A stretch of 64,000 nt of DNA from Pontibacter vulgaris. Lineage in GTDB: Bacteria > Bacteroidota > Bacteroidia > Cytophagales > Hymenobacteraceae. Every line of letters starts with the position of its first letter. Within the stretch, counting starts at the first letter, position 1. The DNA lies in assembly GCF_022758145.1 (NCBI RefSeq), contig NZ_JAJVDH010000004.1, positions 62,001 to 126,000 on the forward strand, in the 5' to 3' direction. The position numbers and the translations under genes were made by a program. A model generated the notes under the pieces. That model made no database searches, was not told the origin of the DNA, and saw only the letters and a list, made by a program, of their open reading frames with translations. Shown one piece after another: positions 25,495 through 33,370 of this stretch.

Positions 25495-26607
25495 TTACAA
25501 TCTGATACCAAAGCTGATCACGTTGGCTTGCGGACCGCGGTTGTCTTTGAACAGATCATTCATGTTATACTTTACAAACAGATCAAGGCCTCTGTATCCA
25601 ACTACACCTTCTACACCATACTGGAAATCAGAGAGGTTATAGCTGCCGCGTATTTTGTCTTTTTCAGTTCTGTTGTTCTCTTCATACTTCAGCTTGGCGT
25701 GGCTGCCCAAACGGTAGCCGGCAAAAGCTCCCGCACCAATTTTAAAGCCATCCTTGTTATTTTTTGTTTTAAACTTGAGCATGGCCATCAGTGGTACATT
25801 TACGGCAGAGTGTGTCAGTTTAGATTTATCGTAGTCAATATCGGCTACTCTGCGGAATTGCGTCTGGTCGTCTATATCTTCGATCACTGCGTTTTTATCA
25901 AACATATAGTTGTTGAACGAAAACTCCAGCCCTGATACCAGGTGGAAAGGACTTTCTTTACCACCAATCTGCGAAACCAGGTGCGAGTTAAGGCTGATAT
26001 AACGTGAACCCAGCGGCTTCAGGTCAGGTACAAAGGCTGCATCGTTTGTATTCACAAAATTGTTCAACCCCAGGTCTACTCCAAAATTGAAGCGTGTGGC
26101 TTTGTAAGGCTTTTCGTGGTGGATGGTATCTTCGTCAGAAGTAGTATTTACGTCTACTCTCGTGTCGTCGCCATCTTCTTCAATTTCTACGTCAATTTTA
26201 AAATTCTTATTGATACGGACCTCATGTTTCTCTTTTGTAACCTTGCCGTCTTTGCCGGTTTCCTGTACCATAATGGTCACGTTCTCAGCACCCTTTTCAC
26301 CATCTTTTGAAGTATTAAAGGTAACGGTCATCTCTTTGGACTTCATGTCCTGGTTGGCATTATCCATTTTATCCACCTGTTTCACATACTTATTCAGTTC
26401 GCGCATCAGCGAGTCGAGGCTATAGTTCTGGAAGGCCTGCAGCTGCTCCATGTTTTTGAGGTACAGCACCATTTTGGCGCCGTTAGCCATTTTAACTACA
26501 ATTGTGTCCTGGGCTCCGAGGCGTTCTTTTACGGTAAGGCCGCCTTTGGCAGACACACCGGTAGCAGCAGCCATGAAAATGGCCATGATTAGTAAAATGC
26601 GTTTCAT
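25495..26607 (-). CDS. Predicted outer-membrane beta-barrel protein of an ECF sigma operon
   Basis: The 370-residue protein has a signal peptide (KRILLIMAIFMAAATGVSAK). Residues about 25-165 are charged and helical or disordered, with many Lys/Asp/Glu and valine-rich strands (MTVTFNTSKDGEKGAENVTI). From about residue 170 a barrel-like domain begins (FNFGVDLGLNNFVNT) with alternating strands and ends VISFGIRL. This fits the porin-like outer-membrane-beta-barrel families of Bacteroidota. It is last in a three-gene unit, 12 bases after the putative anti-sigma gene, so it may be the sensor or target of that sigma factor. Function is unknown. Confidence 0.72.
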   Translation of the reverse strand: MKRILLIMAIFMAAATGVSAKGGLTVKERLGAQDTIVVKMANGAKMVLYLKNMEQLQAFQNYSLDSLMRELNKYVKQVDKMDNANQDMKSKEMTVTFNTSKDGEKGAENVTIMVQETGKDGKVTKEKHEVRINKNFKIDVEIEEDGDDTRVDVNTTSDEDTIHHEKPYKATRFNFGVDLGLNNFVNTNDAAFVPDLKPLGSRYISLNSHLVSQIGGKESPFHLVSGLEFSFNNYMFDKNAVIEDIDDQTQFRRVADIDYDKSKLTHSAVNVPLMAMLKFKTKNNKDGFKIGAGAFAGYRLGSHAKLKYEENNRTEKDKIRGSYNLSDFQYGVEGVVGYRGLDLFVKYNMNDLFKDNRGPQANVISFGIRL

Positions 26608-26619
26608 AATTTTAGGAGG

Positions 26620-27507
26620 TTAGAGATTAATAACTTTTGAGAATTTTTGTTTACCGATCTGGGTTCCGAGTGCAATTTTGTTTGCGTTTATGCCAAGGTC
26701 AGCAAGTTCGACCGGTTCGCCGTTACTTAGGTTGCGTACCTGTTTGAAAATGTTTTTGGCTAGACGGGCCTTCTTTTCAATACCCTGCTCTTCGGTTGCT
26801 ACTGGCTGTGCTGGCTGAGATGCAATTGCGCGCTTAATAACGATCTCAACAGGCTCGGCATTCAGGTTAGCAGCTTTAGTGCCTGTACTTGCAAGTATAG
26901 CAGGTGCTTCAGGCTGAACTTCCGGTGTAACACTTACTGGTTGAGCAGTAGTTTTAGAAGATGCAACTGAGCTGGCCTTATGTGTTTTGTGCTTTATACC
27001 AGTTGCTTTTTCTGCTGACCTTTTCATAGTATTTTTTTCTGTTACATTGGCAATCGCTTTCGCTTTTGTAACCCTTTCTGTAACCTTAGATGCAGATCGT
27101 TTTACTTCGGTTGCCCCGGCATCAAAAACTTTTTCATTTTTTTCTTCTGCCTGGGCTATTTCGGTTGCCTTTGTTTCTAAGGGCTCCACAATTACAGGCC
27201 TTTCTTCTAACTGGCGGGTTTCATTCTTAACCACTACATCGCGAAGCTCTGGTGCATTTGTTTTTATATTGTAAAACACAATACCAACAGTAAGCAACAA
27301 CGATAAAGTAGCCGCAATAGAAGAATACATCCACAGGAAACGTTGCTTGCCTGCTTTTGGCTCATCCATCGGCAGAACTTTTGGCTGCTGCTGAGGCATT
27401 TCTTCCTCCATGCGTGCCTGCAGGCGGTTCCAGAGATCGGCAGGAGGTGCAGGGGCAGCTTTGCCCAGCCGGTCGTTAAATAATTTATCTATTTCTTCAG
27501 GTCTCAT
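26620..27507 (-). CDS. Putative anti-sigma factor, single-pass membrane protein
   Basis: The 295-residue protein starts with a short helical cytoplasmic part (MRPEEIDKLFNDRLGKAAP, then PADLWNRLQARMEEE), followed by one transmembrane helix (WMYSSIAATLSLLLTVGIVF, about residues 59-80). The long periplasmic part is rich in Lys, Ala, Glu and Thr (AIANVTEKNTMKRSAEKATG). The topology and its place 15 bases after an ECF sigma gene suggest an anti-sigma factor. It lacks the zinc-type HxxxCxxC motif, so this is inferred from context and topology only. A single AAGTATA copy lies in the periplasmic part. Confidence 0.65.
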   Translation of the reverse strand: MRPEEIDKLFNDRLGKAAPAPPADLWNRLQARMEEEMPQQQPKVLPMDEPKAGKQRFLWMYSSIAATLSLLLTVGIVFYNIKTNAPELRDVVVKNETRQLEERPVIVEPLETKATEIAQAEEKNEKVFDAGATEVKRSASKVTERVTKAKAIANVTEKNTMKRSAEKATGIKHKTHKASSVASSKTTAQPVSVTPEVQPEAPAILASTGTKAANLNAEPVEIVIKRAIASQPAQPVATEEQGIEKKARLAKNIFKQVRNLSNGEPVELADLGINANKIALGTQIGKQKFSKVINL

Positions 27508-27522
27508 GGTTTTTTTCCTTTC

Positions 27523-28077
27523 TTAACTGGCGATAGCCTCTTGCCCTGTAAGGCGGCGCTGCAACATAGCGCGGGCCTTGCTTAGCTGTGACTTCGATGT
27601 TCCTTCGGTTATATTTAACATATCCGCAATTTCCTTGTGCGAAAAACCTTCAATGGCATACAAGTTAAAAACCGCCCTGTAACCAGCAGGCAACGTATGC
27701 AGCAAATCTAAAAGCTCTTCCTCTGCCAGTTGGTGGTCGGCGCCGGAGGTACCGGCCACTTGTACGTGTCCGTCTTCAATGGCCATGTGCATTGGTTCTT
27801 TTTTTCGCAGAAATCCAAGTGCCTCATTTACCATAATGCGGCGCACCCAACCTTCAAAACTGCCTTTGGCCTCAAAACGGTCTATGTTCTGGTAAATTTT
27901 CATAAACCCGTTCAGCAACGCTTCTTCGGCATCCATCTGGTTTTTAAGATACCGCATGCACACGCCAAACATAGGAGAAGCAAAGCGATCATACAGATAC
28001 TTCTGTGCTTTACTTTCGCCCTGCTGGCATCCCGCTATCAATTCAGCTTCCGTCACGGTTTGTAAAAGTTTTATCAA
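27523..28077 (-). CDS. ECF-type RNA polymerase sigma factor
   Basis: The 184-residue protein has sigma region 2 (KYLYDRFASPMFGVCMRYLK, DAEEALLNGFMKIYQNI, then FEGWVRRIMVNEALGFLR) and region 4 (LLDLLHTLPAGYRAVFNLYA, EGFSHKEIADMLNITEGTSK, SQLSKARAMLQRRL). Region 3 is absent, as in group IV sigma factors. The frame opens at a TTG at 28077; a GTG at 28056 is an alternative start. It is the first gene of a unit with a putative anti-sigma factor and an outer-membrane barrel, a common arrangement for envelope-responsive regulation. Confidence 0.9.
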   Translation of the reverse strand: MIKLLQTVTEAELIAGCQQGESKAQKYLYDRFASPMFGVCMRYLKNQMDAEEALLNGFMKIYQNIDRFEAKGSFEGWVRRIMVNEALGFLRKKEPMHMAIEDGHVQVAGTSGADHQLAEEELLDLLHTLPAGYRAVFNLYAIEGFSHKEIADMLNITEGTSKSQLSKARAMLQRRLTGQEAIAS

Positions 28078-28522
28078 ATAGTTTTATACTTTCTAAGGCA
28101 GTTAATGCAAAGATTTGTGTCTCTTTGGTTGGTAGATGCAAACACCCGGGGCTGAGGTTGCCTGAGGATATATAAATTTCTAATATTTTTTTGAAATAGC
28201 CTTATCGTTAACTATATATAGCTGACTATCAACTATAAAATATTGTCTACTAATTATAAATATTTATTCTGAAGAGAAGTATAAATCCCATGCTGTGAAT
28301 TATACTGCAAAAAATCGGGCAATTACTGCAGCTTTAAATTATAAAGTATGGATAAAGAGAATGCGGCAAAGTATAAATTACCGGCCAAAGTATAGCAAAC
28401 AGGAGAGAGGGCTTAAACGAACTATATAAGCATAAAAAAAGCGAAGGCCCCTACAAGAGGAGCCTTCGCAATATTGAATTAAATTCAACTTTTAGCCATT
28501 CTTTTATACGGAGGCATTTTTA
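28078..28522. other. Gene-free stretch of about 445 bases
   Basis: The stretch is very AT-rich between two leftward genes. It holds the terminator of the tesA-like gene at its right end (28434-28469), four AAGTATA-type copies (28081-28400) and a weak -7-like box for the ECF gene (CAAAGATT, plus strand, 28108-28115). I see no small gene or RNA. Confidence 0.5.
28434..28469 (-). terminator. Terminator of the tesA-like gene
   Basis: GCGAAGGCCCCT (28441-28452) pairs with AGGAGCCTTCGC (28458-28469) with one mismatch. Read leftwards it is followed by seven T residues. Confidence 0.85.
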
Positions 28523-29230
28523 TTAAGGTTGCGTGGTTATCAAATTTTCTAAAATTTCCCAGGTATTTTTTGCGAGTATTTTCTGGCCTTCTATTGTAGG
28601 GTGCACGCCATCCGCCTGGTTCAGCTTCGGGTTTCCGCCTACGCCATGTAGCAGAAACGGTATAAGAGCCACTTTTTTCTCTTCTGCCAGCCTTGTATAT
28701 ACTTGCTTAAATTCATCGGTAAAGTTGCGGCCCATACTTGGCGGCATCTGCATTCCGGCCAGAACAATTTTTACATCCGGGTTCTTTTCACGCACTTTAT
28801 CTATAATCGTACCCAAGTTCTGATAGGTATCAGTCGGACTGATGCCCCGCAAGCCATCGTTAGCACCCAGTTCCAGCACAAAAACATCAACAGGTTGTTT
28901 CAGTAACCAACTGATGCGGCTTTTACCACCGGCTGATGTCTCGCCGCTTACGCCGGCATTGATAACTTTATAAGGCAGATCCAGCGAATCTATATATCCC
29001 TGAATAATTGCCGGAAAGGCTTGATCAGGCTCTAAACCGTAACCAGCAGTAAGGCTGTTACCAAAGAATAGTATGGTTTTATCTTTAGTGGTTTTAGCAA
29101 CTTCTTTATCGGCTTTGGCAGCTCCTTCTTTATCAATTACGGCAGCAGTATCGGCGCTTTCTGTCTGGCCGCAACTATAAATTCCGGTCAGCAGAAGAAA
29201 GTATAACACTAATAAATTTATCTTTTTCAC
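28523..29230 (-). CDS. tesA: GDSL/SGNH lipoprotein esterase (TesA-like)
   Basis: The 235-residue protein has a lipoprotein signal (KKINLLVLYFLLLTGIYSC) and a GDSL/SGNH hydrolase domain. The blocks are ILFFGNSLTAGYGL with the catalytic Ser and NS in place of DS, VINAGVSGETSAGG (Gly), VLELGANDGLRGI (Asn) and ADGVHPTIEGQKILA (Asp and His). It matches the multifunctional thioesterase/arylesterase TesA family. The start codon is GTG at 29230. As in Escherichia coli, it is divergent from a YbbA-like ATPase and YbbP-like permease. A terminator with a T run follows the gene. Confidence 0.85.
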   Translation of the reverse strand: MKKINLLVLYFLLLTGIYSCGQTESADTAAVIDKEGAAKADKEVAKTTKDKTILFFGNSLTAGYGLEPDQAFPAIIQGYIDSLDLPYKVINAGVSGETSAGGKSRISWLLKQPVDVFVLELGANDGLRGISPTDTYQNLGTIIDKVREKNPDVKIVLAGMQMPPSMGRNFTDEFKQVYTRLAEEKKVALIPFLLHGVGGNPKLNQADGVHPTIEGQKILAKNTWEILENLITTQP

Positions 29231-29377
29231 TTTATATTCCTCTGATTTTCTAATTTTATATGATCTGTTAAAACCTATAACGCCTCAATTTAGTTATTTG
29301 GTTTTGATGTTATGTGCCAAATTACATGTTTCTGGCATATTAACTACCTCACATACTTAAACAAAATATTACGCCCA

Positions 29378-30112
29378 GTGTCTACTATCCTTGAAATAAA
29401 AAACCTGAATAAAACCTATACCAGTGGCGACAAGCACCTGACCGTATTGCACGACGTTAATTTTGTGCTGCAGGCAGGCGATACCTGCTCCATAGTTGGC
29501 CCATCCGGGAGTGGTAAAACGACTTTACTTGGCTTAAGTGCAGGTCTTGATAGAGCAAGTTCAGGCTCTGTTATACTTAGCGGCATTAAGCTGGATAATT
29601 TATCCGAAGATGAACGGGCACAGGTGCGTAACCAGTACGTAGGTTTTATTTTCCAGAACTTTCAGCTGATACCCACTTTAACCGCTCTGGAAAATGTGAT
29701 GGTGCCACTCGAGCTGCGCGGCGAACGTAATGTGCAGCGCCAGGCGATGGATTTGCTGGCACGCGTTGGCTTGGCCGATCGTCATGACCATTATCCTACG
29801 CAACTTTCGGGTGGCGAGCAGCAACGCGTTTCTATTGCAAGGGCTTTTTCTAACCGGCCAACTATACTTTTTGCGGATGAGCCAACCGGTAACCTGGATG
29901 AAGAAACAGGCGAAAAGGTAGAAAAATTACTCTTCGAACTGAACCGGGAGGCGGGCACTACGCTGGTACTTGTAACCCACGACCTGGAACTTGCCGAGAA
30001 AACGCAGCGCATTATCCGCATTAAAGGCGGAACTATAGTTTCTGATACGGGAGCTCCTGAAGCCATTGCAGCCCAAAACGATACAAATTCAGACTTCAAT
30101 CAGGAGGCATGA
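29378..30112 (+). CDS. ybbA: ABC transporter ATPase, YbbA-like
   Basis: The 244-residue ATPase has Walker A VGPSGSGKTTLL, Q-loop FQNFQLIPTLTALENV, signature LSGGEQQRVSIARAF, Walker B LFADEPTGNLDEETGE and the H-loop VTHDLELAE. The segment ALENVMVPLELRGER and the overall pattern match YbbA of the LolD-like family. It pairs with the FtsX-type permease gene immediately downstream and lies opposite tesA, the same order as in Escherichia coli. An ATG at 29312 would add 22 residues unlike the family; the GTG at 29378 gives the standard N-terminus (STILEIKNLNKTYTSG). Confidence 0.9.
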   Translation: MSTILEIKNLNKTYTSGDKHLTVLHDVNFVLQAGDTCSIVGPSGSGKTTLLGLSAGLDRASSGSVILSGIKLDNLSEDERAQVRNQYVGFIFQNFQLIPTLTALENVMVPLELRGERNVQRQAMDLLARVGLADRHDHYPTQLSGGEQQRVSIARAFSNRPTILFADEPTGNLDEETGEKVEKLLFELNREAGTTLVLVTHDLELAEKTQRIIRIKGGTIVSDTGAPEAIAAQNDTNSDFNQEA

Positions 30113-32732
30113 GCTTAAACTGCTGTCTTTCTTTAATTCACTTTTTAAACCTGATCTATCTCCTGTGCCCGATACTTTAATACATCCTCAACAGAAACAA
30201 AAACTACAGTTAGGCTGGCTTCTTAAAATGGCTTGGCGCGACAGCAGACGTAACCGCAGCAGGCTGGCGCTTTTTATTTCTTCTATTGTGCTGGGTATTG
30301 CTGCACTGGTAGCTATTAACTCATTCAGTGATAACCTTCGCACCGATATAGACAAGCAGGCCAAATCGTTAATAGGAGCCGACCTTGTGGTTATGAGCGG
30401 CAAAGAATTGGAGCCGGCAATGGTAAAGGTACTCGATTCAATTGGAGGAGACAGGTCAGATGAGCTTCGTTTTGTTTCAATGGTATACTTTAAAGCATCG
30501 CAGGGTACTCGCCTGGTGCAGGTAAGAGCTTTGGAAGGAGGCTTTCCATATTATGGTGCTATAGAAACAGAACCTGCCGAAGCAAGCCGTACCTTCCGGC
30601 AAGGCCGAAAAGCACTGGTAGATCATACTTTATTACTGCAATACAATACAAAGCCAGGCGACTCTATAAAAGTAGGTGAGCTATCCTTTGAAATTGCAGG
30701 GGCCTTACACAAGATACCCGGTCAATCTGCCTTAACTGCCACTATCGCCCCGGCTGTTTATATACCACGCCAGTACATTGACCAAACAGGATTAATGCAG
30801 AAAGGCAGCCGTATCAGCCGCTACTTCTATTATAAATTACCTCCGAAAACCGATGCCGATAAACTGGCTAAAAAGCTCGAACCTCGGTTTGAGGAAGCCG
30901 GTATAGATTTCGATACTGTAAAAAGCCGGAAAGAAAGTACTGGCCGCGCCTACAGCGACCTGGCCAGATTTCTTGCGCTGGTTGGTTTTGTTGCACTCTT
31001 ATTAGGATGTGTGGGTGTGGCAAGTGCCGTGCATGTTTACATACGGGAGAAACTGTCAACTATAGGCGTGTTACGATGCCTGGGCGTTAGCGGTAAGCAG
31101 GCTTTTCTCATTTACCTTTTCCAGGTGATGGCCATGGGATTTATCGGATCTGTGGTCGGAGCTATACTTGGCAGCCTGATTCAGTTATACTTACCACAGC
31201 TTTTCCAATCGTTTTTGCCAGTAGAAGTAACAGTAGCAGTATCATGGGCAGCTATAGCCGAAGGCATTGCCATAGGTATGATAATATCATTGCTATTTGC
31301 GCTGTTGCCGTTACTTACAATTCGAAATATTTCCCCGCTCATTACATTGCGCTCCGGCGTGGAGCATGTTAGCTCCCAACGCGACCCACTTCGGTTGAGC
31401 ATATACTTTCTGATACTGGCATTTGTACTGCTATTTGCGCGCATGCAGCTGGGAACATGGTTGCAGGCACTTTCTTTTACGGCAGGAGTTGTAGTAGCAT
31501 TTATAGTATTGGCCTTGATCGCCAGACTGATGATGTGGCTGGTACGCCGCTTTTTTCCGGTACATTGGGGGTACACCTGGCGCCAGAGCCTGGCAAACTT
31601 ATACAGGCCCAATAATCAGACGCTGCTTTTAACGGTTTCAATCGGGCTGGGTACTACACTTATTGCTACCTTGTTCCTGATGCAGCGCGTTTTACTAACT
31701 GAGGTTGCGATTGCCGGCAGCGAGAACCAGCCAAACCTGGTGCTCTTTGATATCCAGAATTCACAGAAAGAAAATGTTGCTAAGCTTACACGCCAGCAGG
31801 GTTTACCAGTGCTGCAGCTTGTGCCAGTAGTAACTATGCGCCTGGAAGAAATGAAAGGTCTGACAGCTGCAGATGTAAGGAAAGACACCACGCTGGGCAT
31901 ACCAGACTGGGCTTTTAACCGCGAGTACCGCGTTACGTACCGCGATACTTTAATCAATTCGGAAAGAGATGCAGGCGGCAAATGGCAAGGAACAGTTACA
32001 GATATTTCAAAACCTATACCTATCTCGCTGGAAGTAGATTATGCAGAACGCCTTAAAGTAAAACTAGGAGATACTTTGTTATTTAATGTGCAGGGAGCGA
32101 TGATGCCAGCTATAATTTCTCACCTCCGAGAAGTGGAGTGGAACCGCGTTCAAAGTAACTTCCTGGTAGTGTTCCCGAAAGGCGTTTTAGAAGAAGCGCC
32201 GCAGTTTCATGTACTAATGACGCGCACAAAATCTGACGTCCAATCTGCCCGGTTCCAGCAAACCATGGTACAGCAATTCCCAAACGTTTCCGCTATCGAC
32301 CTGGATCTTATACTTCGGACCTTAGATGATATCATCAGCAAAATTTCCTTTGTAATCCGGTTTATGGCTTTATTTAGTATCAGTACAGGTTTACTGGTAC
32401 TGGTTGGCTCTGTTAATATCAGCAAGTTTCAGCGCGTACAGGAAAGCGTTCTATTACGTACGTTGGGCGCCAGTCGCAAGCAAATTCTAGCCATTACAGC
32501 TTTAGAATACTTGTTTTTAGGAGCACTTGCAGCCGCAACAGGTATAATACTTTCGCTGGCAGCAGGCTGGGCTCTTGCCGTGTTTAGTTTTGAAGTGAAA
32601 TTTGTACCGGATTTTGCACCACTGCTTTGGGTATTTTTAGGTATAACAGCATTAACGGTATTTATCGGGATGCTGAATAGCAGAGGCATTTTGAATAAAC
32701 CTCCGCTTGAGGTTTTGAGACGTGAGGCGTAG
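30066..32732 (+). CDS. ybbP: FtsX-type ABC permease, YbbP-like
   Basis: The open frame encodes up to 888 residues. It has an N-terminal helix (ALFISSIVLGIAALVAINSF), a periplasmic MacB-like region, FtsX helices around residues 300-420, further helices near 460-540, a second periplasmic part and a final FtsX set ending LNKPPLEVLRREA. This matches YbbP, the partner of YbbA. The start is uncertain. The only opening codon at 30066 is a TTG inside ybbA. A good ribosome site (AGGAGG) and ATG at 30109 lie one base out of frame. An ATG at 30228 gives a start close to that of the Escherichia coli protein. Confidence 0.85.
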   Translation: MQPKTIQIQTSIRRHELKLLSFFNSLFKPDLSPVPDTLIHPQQKQKLQLGWLLKMAWRDSRRNRSRLALFISSIVLGIAALVAINSFSDNLRTDIDKQAKSLIGADLVVMSGKELEPAMVKVLDSIGGDRSDELRFVSMVYFKASQGTRLVQVRALEGGFPYYGAIETEPAEASRTFRQGRKALVDHTLLLQYNTKPGDSIKVGELSFEIAGALHKIPGQSALTATIAPAVYIPRQYIDQTGLMQKGSRISRYFYYKLPPKTDADKLAKKLEPRFEEAGIDFDTVKSRKESTGRAYSDLARFLALVGFVALLLGCVGVASAVHVYIREKLSTIGVLRCLGVSGKQAFLIYLFQVMAMGFIGSVVGAILGSLIQLYLPQLFQSFLPVEVTVAVSWAAIAEGIAIGMIISLLFALLPLLTIRNISPLITLRSGVEHVSSQRDPLRLSIYFLILAFVLLFARMQLGTWLQALSFTAGVVVAFIVLALIARLMMWLVRRFFPVHWGYTWRQSLANLYRPNNQTLLLTVSIGLGTTLIATLFLMQRVLLTEVAIAGSENQPNLVLFDIQNSQKENVAKLTRQQGLPVLQLVPVVTMRLEEMKGLTAADVRKDTTLGIPDWAFNREYRVTYRDTLINSERDAGGKWQGTVTDISKPIPISLEVDYAERLKVKLGDTLLFNVQGAMMPAIISHLREVEWNRVQSNFLVVFPKGVLEEAPQFHVLMTRTKSDVQSARFQQTMVQQFPNVSAIDLDLILRTLDDIISKISFVIRFMALFSISTGLLVLVGSVNISKFQRVQESVLLRTLGASRKQILAITALEYLFLGALAAATGIILSLAAGWALAVFSFEVKFVPDFAPLLWVFLGITALTVFIGMLNSRGILNKPPLEVLRREA

Positions 32733-32777
32733 AAATATTTTGCCGCAAAAAACTCAAATTTACACGCTTTAAAACAA

Positions 32778-32805
32778 AAAAGGGATCTCTTAAAAGATCC
32801 CTTTT
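32778..32805. terminator. Terminator after the ybbP-like gene
   Basis: AAAAGGGATCT (32778-32788) pairs perfectly with AGATCCCTTTT (32795-32805) around CTTAAA. Confidence 0.85.
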
Positions 32806-32903
32806 CCAATGTGCATAGACAACAAATGCCATCTGCCCATTTTATAGTTTTATACGCTGCCTGAATAGTAAAGTTATACTTTAGCAAAAGTAATTTATAC
32901 TTC

Positions 32904-33266
32904 TTAATAACTATCCGACGCAAGCATTACCAATGTGCAGTGGTGCAGCGTTTCTATATTTGCATCCTCAGCTAATTGCTCCAGTTCTCGGTTCTCGGTG
33001 CCAGGGTTAAAAATTATACGTTTCGGCTTCAGCGACAAAATATAGTCGTACCAGGAAGGTTGGTTTTGCGGGCCAACATAGAGTGTTACTGTGTCAACGC
33101 CATCTACCTGCTGCTCCTTATCTGTAATTATCTGAAGCCCTTCAACTTCCCCTTTTCTGATTCCAACAGGCACAACTTCGTGGCCATGTTGCTTTAAGCG
33201 GTGAATTGCTTTATAGGCATACCGACCCGGATTATTGGTGGCTCCTAAAACAACGGTCTTTTTCAT
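32904..33266 (-). CDS. CoA-binding domain protein (YccU-like)
   Basis: The 120-residue protein is a single CoA-binding Rossmann domain: the loop VVLGATNNPGRYAYKAI, the strand EVVPVGIRKGEVEGL, the segment VDTVTLYVGPQNQPSWYDYI and the conserved FNPGTENRELEQLA. It belongs with small stand-alone CoA_binding_2 proteins of the YccU type, which share the fold of succinyl-CoA synthetase alpha N-terminal domains. The reaction is unknown. It stands alone between a terminator and the FAD enzyme gene. Confidence 0.85.
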   Translation of the reverse strand: MKKTVVLGATNNPGRYAYKAIHRLKQHGHEVVPVGIRKGEVEGLQIITDKEQQVDGVDTVTLYVGPQNQPSWYDYILSLKPKRIIFNPGTENRELEQLAEDANIETLHHCTLVMLASDSY

Positions 33267-33370
33267 ATCGCTATCTAATAAAGTCTGAATAGATTATACT
33301 TAATAACTGACTTAATAGATGTAACGTTTTGTTTAAAGCGAATCTGCCTTAGGTGCTAAGTATAAATTAA

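Noticed and set aside
28078..28522. Possible small RNA in the gap before the ECF sigma gene
   Set aside because: The AT-rich stretch has several AAGTATA copies and a terminator, but the terminator belongs to the tesA-like gene and no independent transcript structure can be supported.
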